Below are positions 63,768 through 64,000 of a stretch of DNA of 64,000 nucleotides, in pieces. Made by a program: the position numbers and the translations under genes. The notes beneath the pieces are model-generated. The model was given only the letters and a program-made list of their open reading frames with translations, made no database searches and was not told the DNA's origin. Within the stretch, counting starts at the first letter, position 1; every line of letters begins with the position of its first letter. Source of the DNA: Tatumella sp. JGM91 (GTDB lineage Bacteria; Pseudomonadota; Gammaproteobacteria; Enterobacterales; Enterobacteriaceae); the NCBI RefSeq assembly GCF_018257575.1, contig NZ_JAERJP010000003.1, positions 78,499 through 142,498 on the forward strand, given 5' to 3'.

Positions 63768-64000
63768 ATGCTACAAGTCTTTCTGGTTCGTCATGGTGAA
63801 ACCCTGTGGAATACGGAACGTCGCCTTCAGGGGCAAAGTGATAGTCCGTTAACTGCACAGGGAGAGTTGCAGGCAAAGCAGGTGGGAGAACGCCTCAAGT
63901 CTTATGGGATCACGCATATTATCAGCAGTGATTTAGGCAGGACTCTTCAGACCGCCAACATTATTGCACAGTACTGTTGTTGTCCGGTGTCGACCGACAG
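63768..64000 (+). CDS. gpmB: Histidine phosphatase family protein GpmB/YtjC (cut by window end)
   Basis: The first 77 residues of a histidine-phosphatase (phosphoglycerate mutase-like) protein. The catalytic LVRHGET motif is at residues 6-12 with the phosphohistidine His9; [15 protein letters not shown] and [15 protein letters not shown] match E. coli GpmB/YtjC closely. Its true substrate is uncertain, as E. coli YtjC shows weak mutase activity. The gene runs beyond position 64000. Divergent from yjjX. Confidence 0.93.
   Translation, partial: MLQVFLVRHGETLWNTERRLQGQSDSPLTAQGELQAKQVGERLKSYGITHIISSDLGRTLQTANIIAQYCCCPVSTD

Noticed and set aside
1-64000. CRISPR arrays, insertion sequences, prophage genes or toxin-antitoxin pairs
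   Set aside because: No regularly spaced repeats, transposase, integrase or phage structural proteins were recognised in any frame.

Overview
The window looks like chromosomal DNA of an enterobacterium (Enterobacterales), probably an Erwiniaceae-type genome such as Tatumella, Pantoea or Erwinia. The genus is an inference. The basis is very close similarity of the housekeeping proteins to Escherichia coli counterparts, E. coli-like local gene order at both ends, and accessory blocks in between. No phage, insertion sequence or CRISPR array was seen.

Layout. Positions 1-9.5 kb correspond to the E. coli yqjG-yqjKED-mzrA-yqjA-sstT-alx-rlmG neighbourhood, with a ClC channel gene added and several E. 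coli genes missing. A Mn2+-type (yybP-ykoY) riboswitch with its own terminator precedes alx. Positions 9.5-15 kb hold a structured intergenic region, a YfiH/PgeF-family enzyme, a class C acid phosphatase lipoprotein, a diguanylate cyclase, ddlA and a PiuC-type dioxygenase behind a Fur-box-like site. Positions 15.2-22.8 kb are the glycine betaine synthesis locus betIBA, divergent from betT, followed by an MFS transporter. At 22.9-23.6 kb is a WaaE-like glycosyltransferase. Positions 23.9-29.7 kb are a GABA utilisation locus: a YneI/Sad-type semialdehyde dehydrogenase, a GabR-like regulator, gabT and gabP.

Positions 30.0-40.4 kb are the most interesting part. A polar amino acid ABC transporter, an MmgE/PrpD protein, an M20 amidohydrolase, a GNAT acetyltransferase and a flavin-dependent monooxygenase are collected together. 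This is the same set as Bacillus subtilis yxeKLMNOPQ, known for S-(2-succino)cysteine breakdown, here rearranged into three transcription units. Two parts are additional: a glycerol-dehydrogenase-like oxidoreductase, and a biotin/methionine-sulfoxide-reductase-like molybdoenzyme that has been broken by an internal out-of-frame deletion. The expected logic is import, N-acetylation, oxidative C-S cleavage and deacetylation, giving sulfur or cysteine.

At 40.8-41.1 kb is an orphan double-glycine-leader, microcin/bacteriocin-like peptide gene with a consensus CRP site upstream. Then come an RcnB-like lipoprotein, opgB, and a nucleoside uptake/hydrolysis unit (MFS transporter, LacI-type regulator, nucleoside hydrolase) behind an 18-bp perfect palindrome.

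From 48.6 kb to the end the window follows the E. coli 99-100 minute region: a YbaK-like deacylase, Fur-controlled yjjZ, tRNA-Leu(CAG), rsmC, holD-rimI-yjjG, ytjB, serB-radA, nadR, ettA, slt, trpR, yjjX and gpmB (cut by the window end). An EamA exporter/TetR pair is inserted between ettA and slt.
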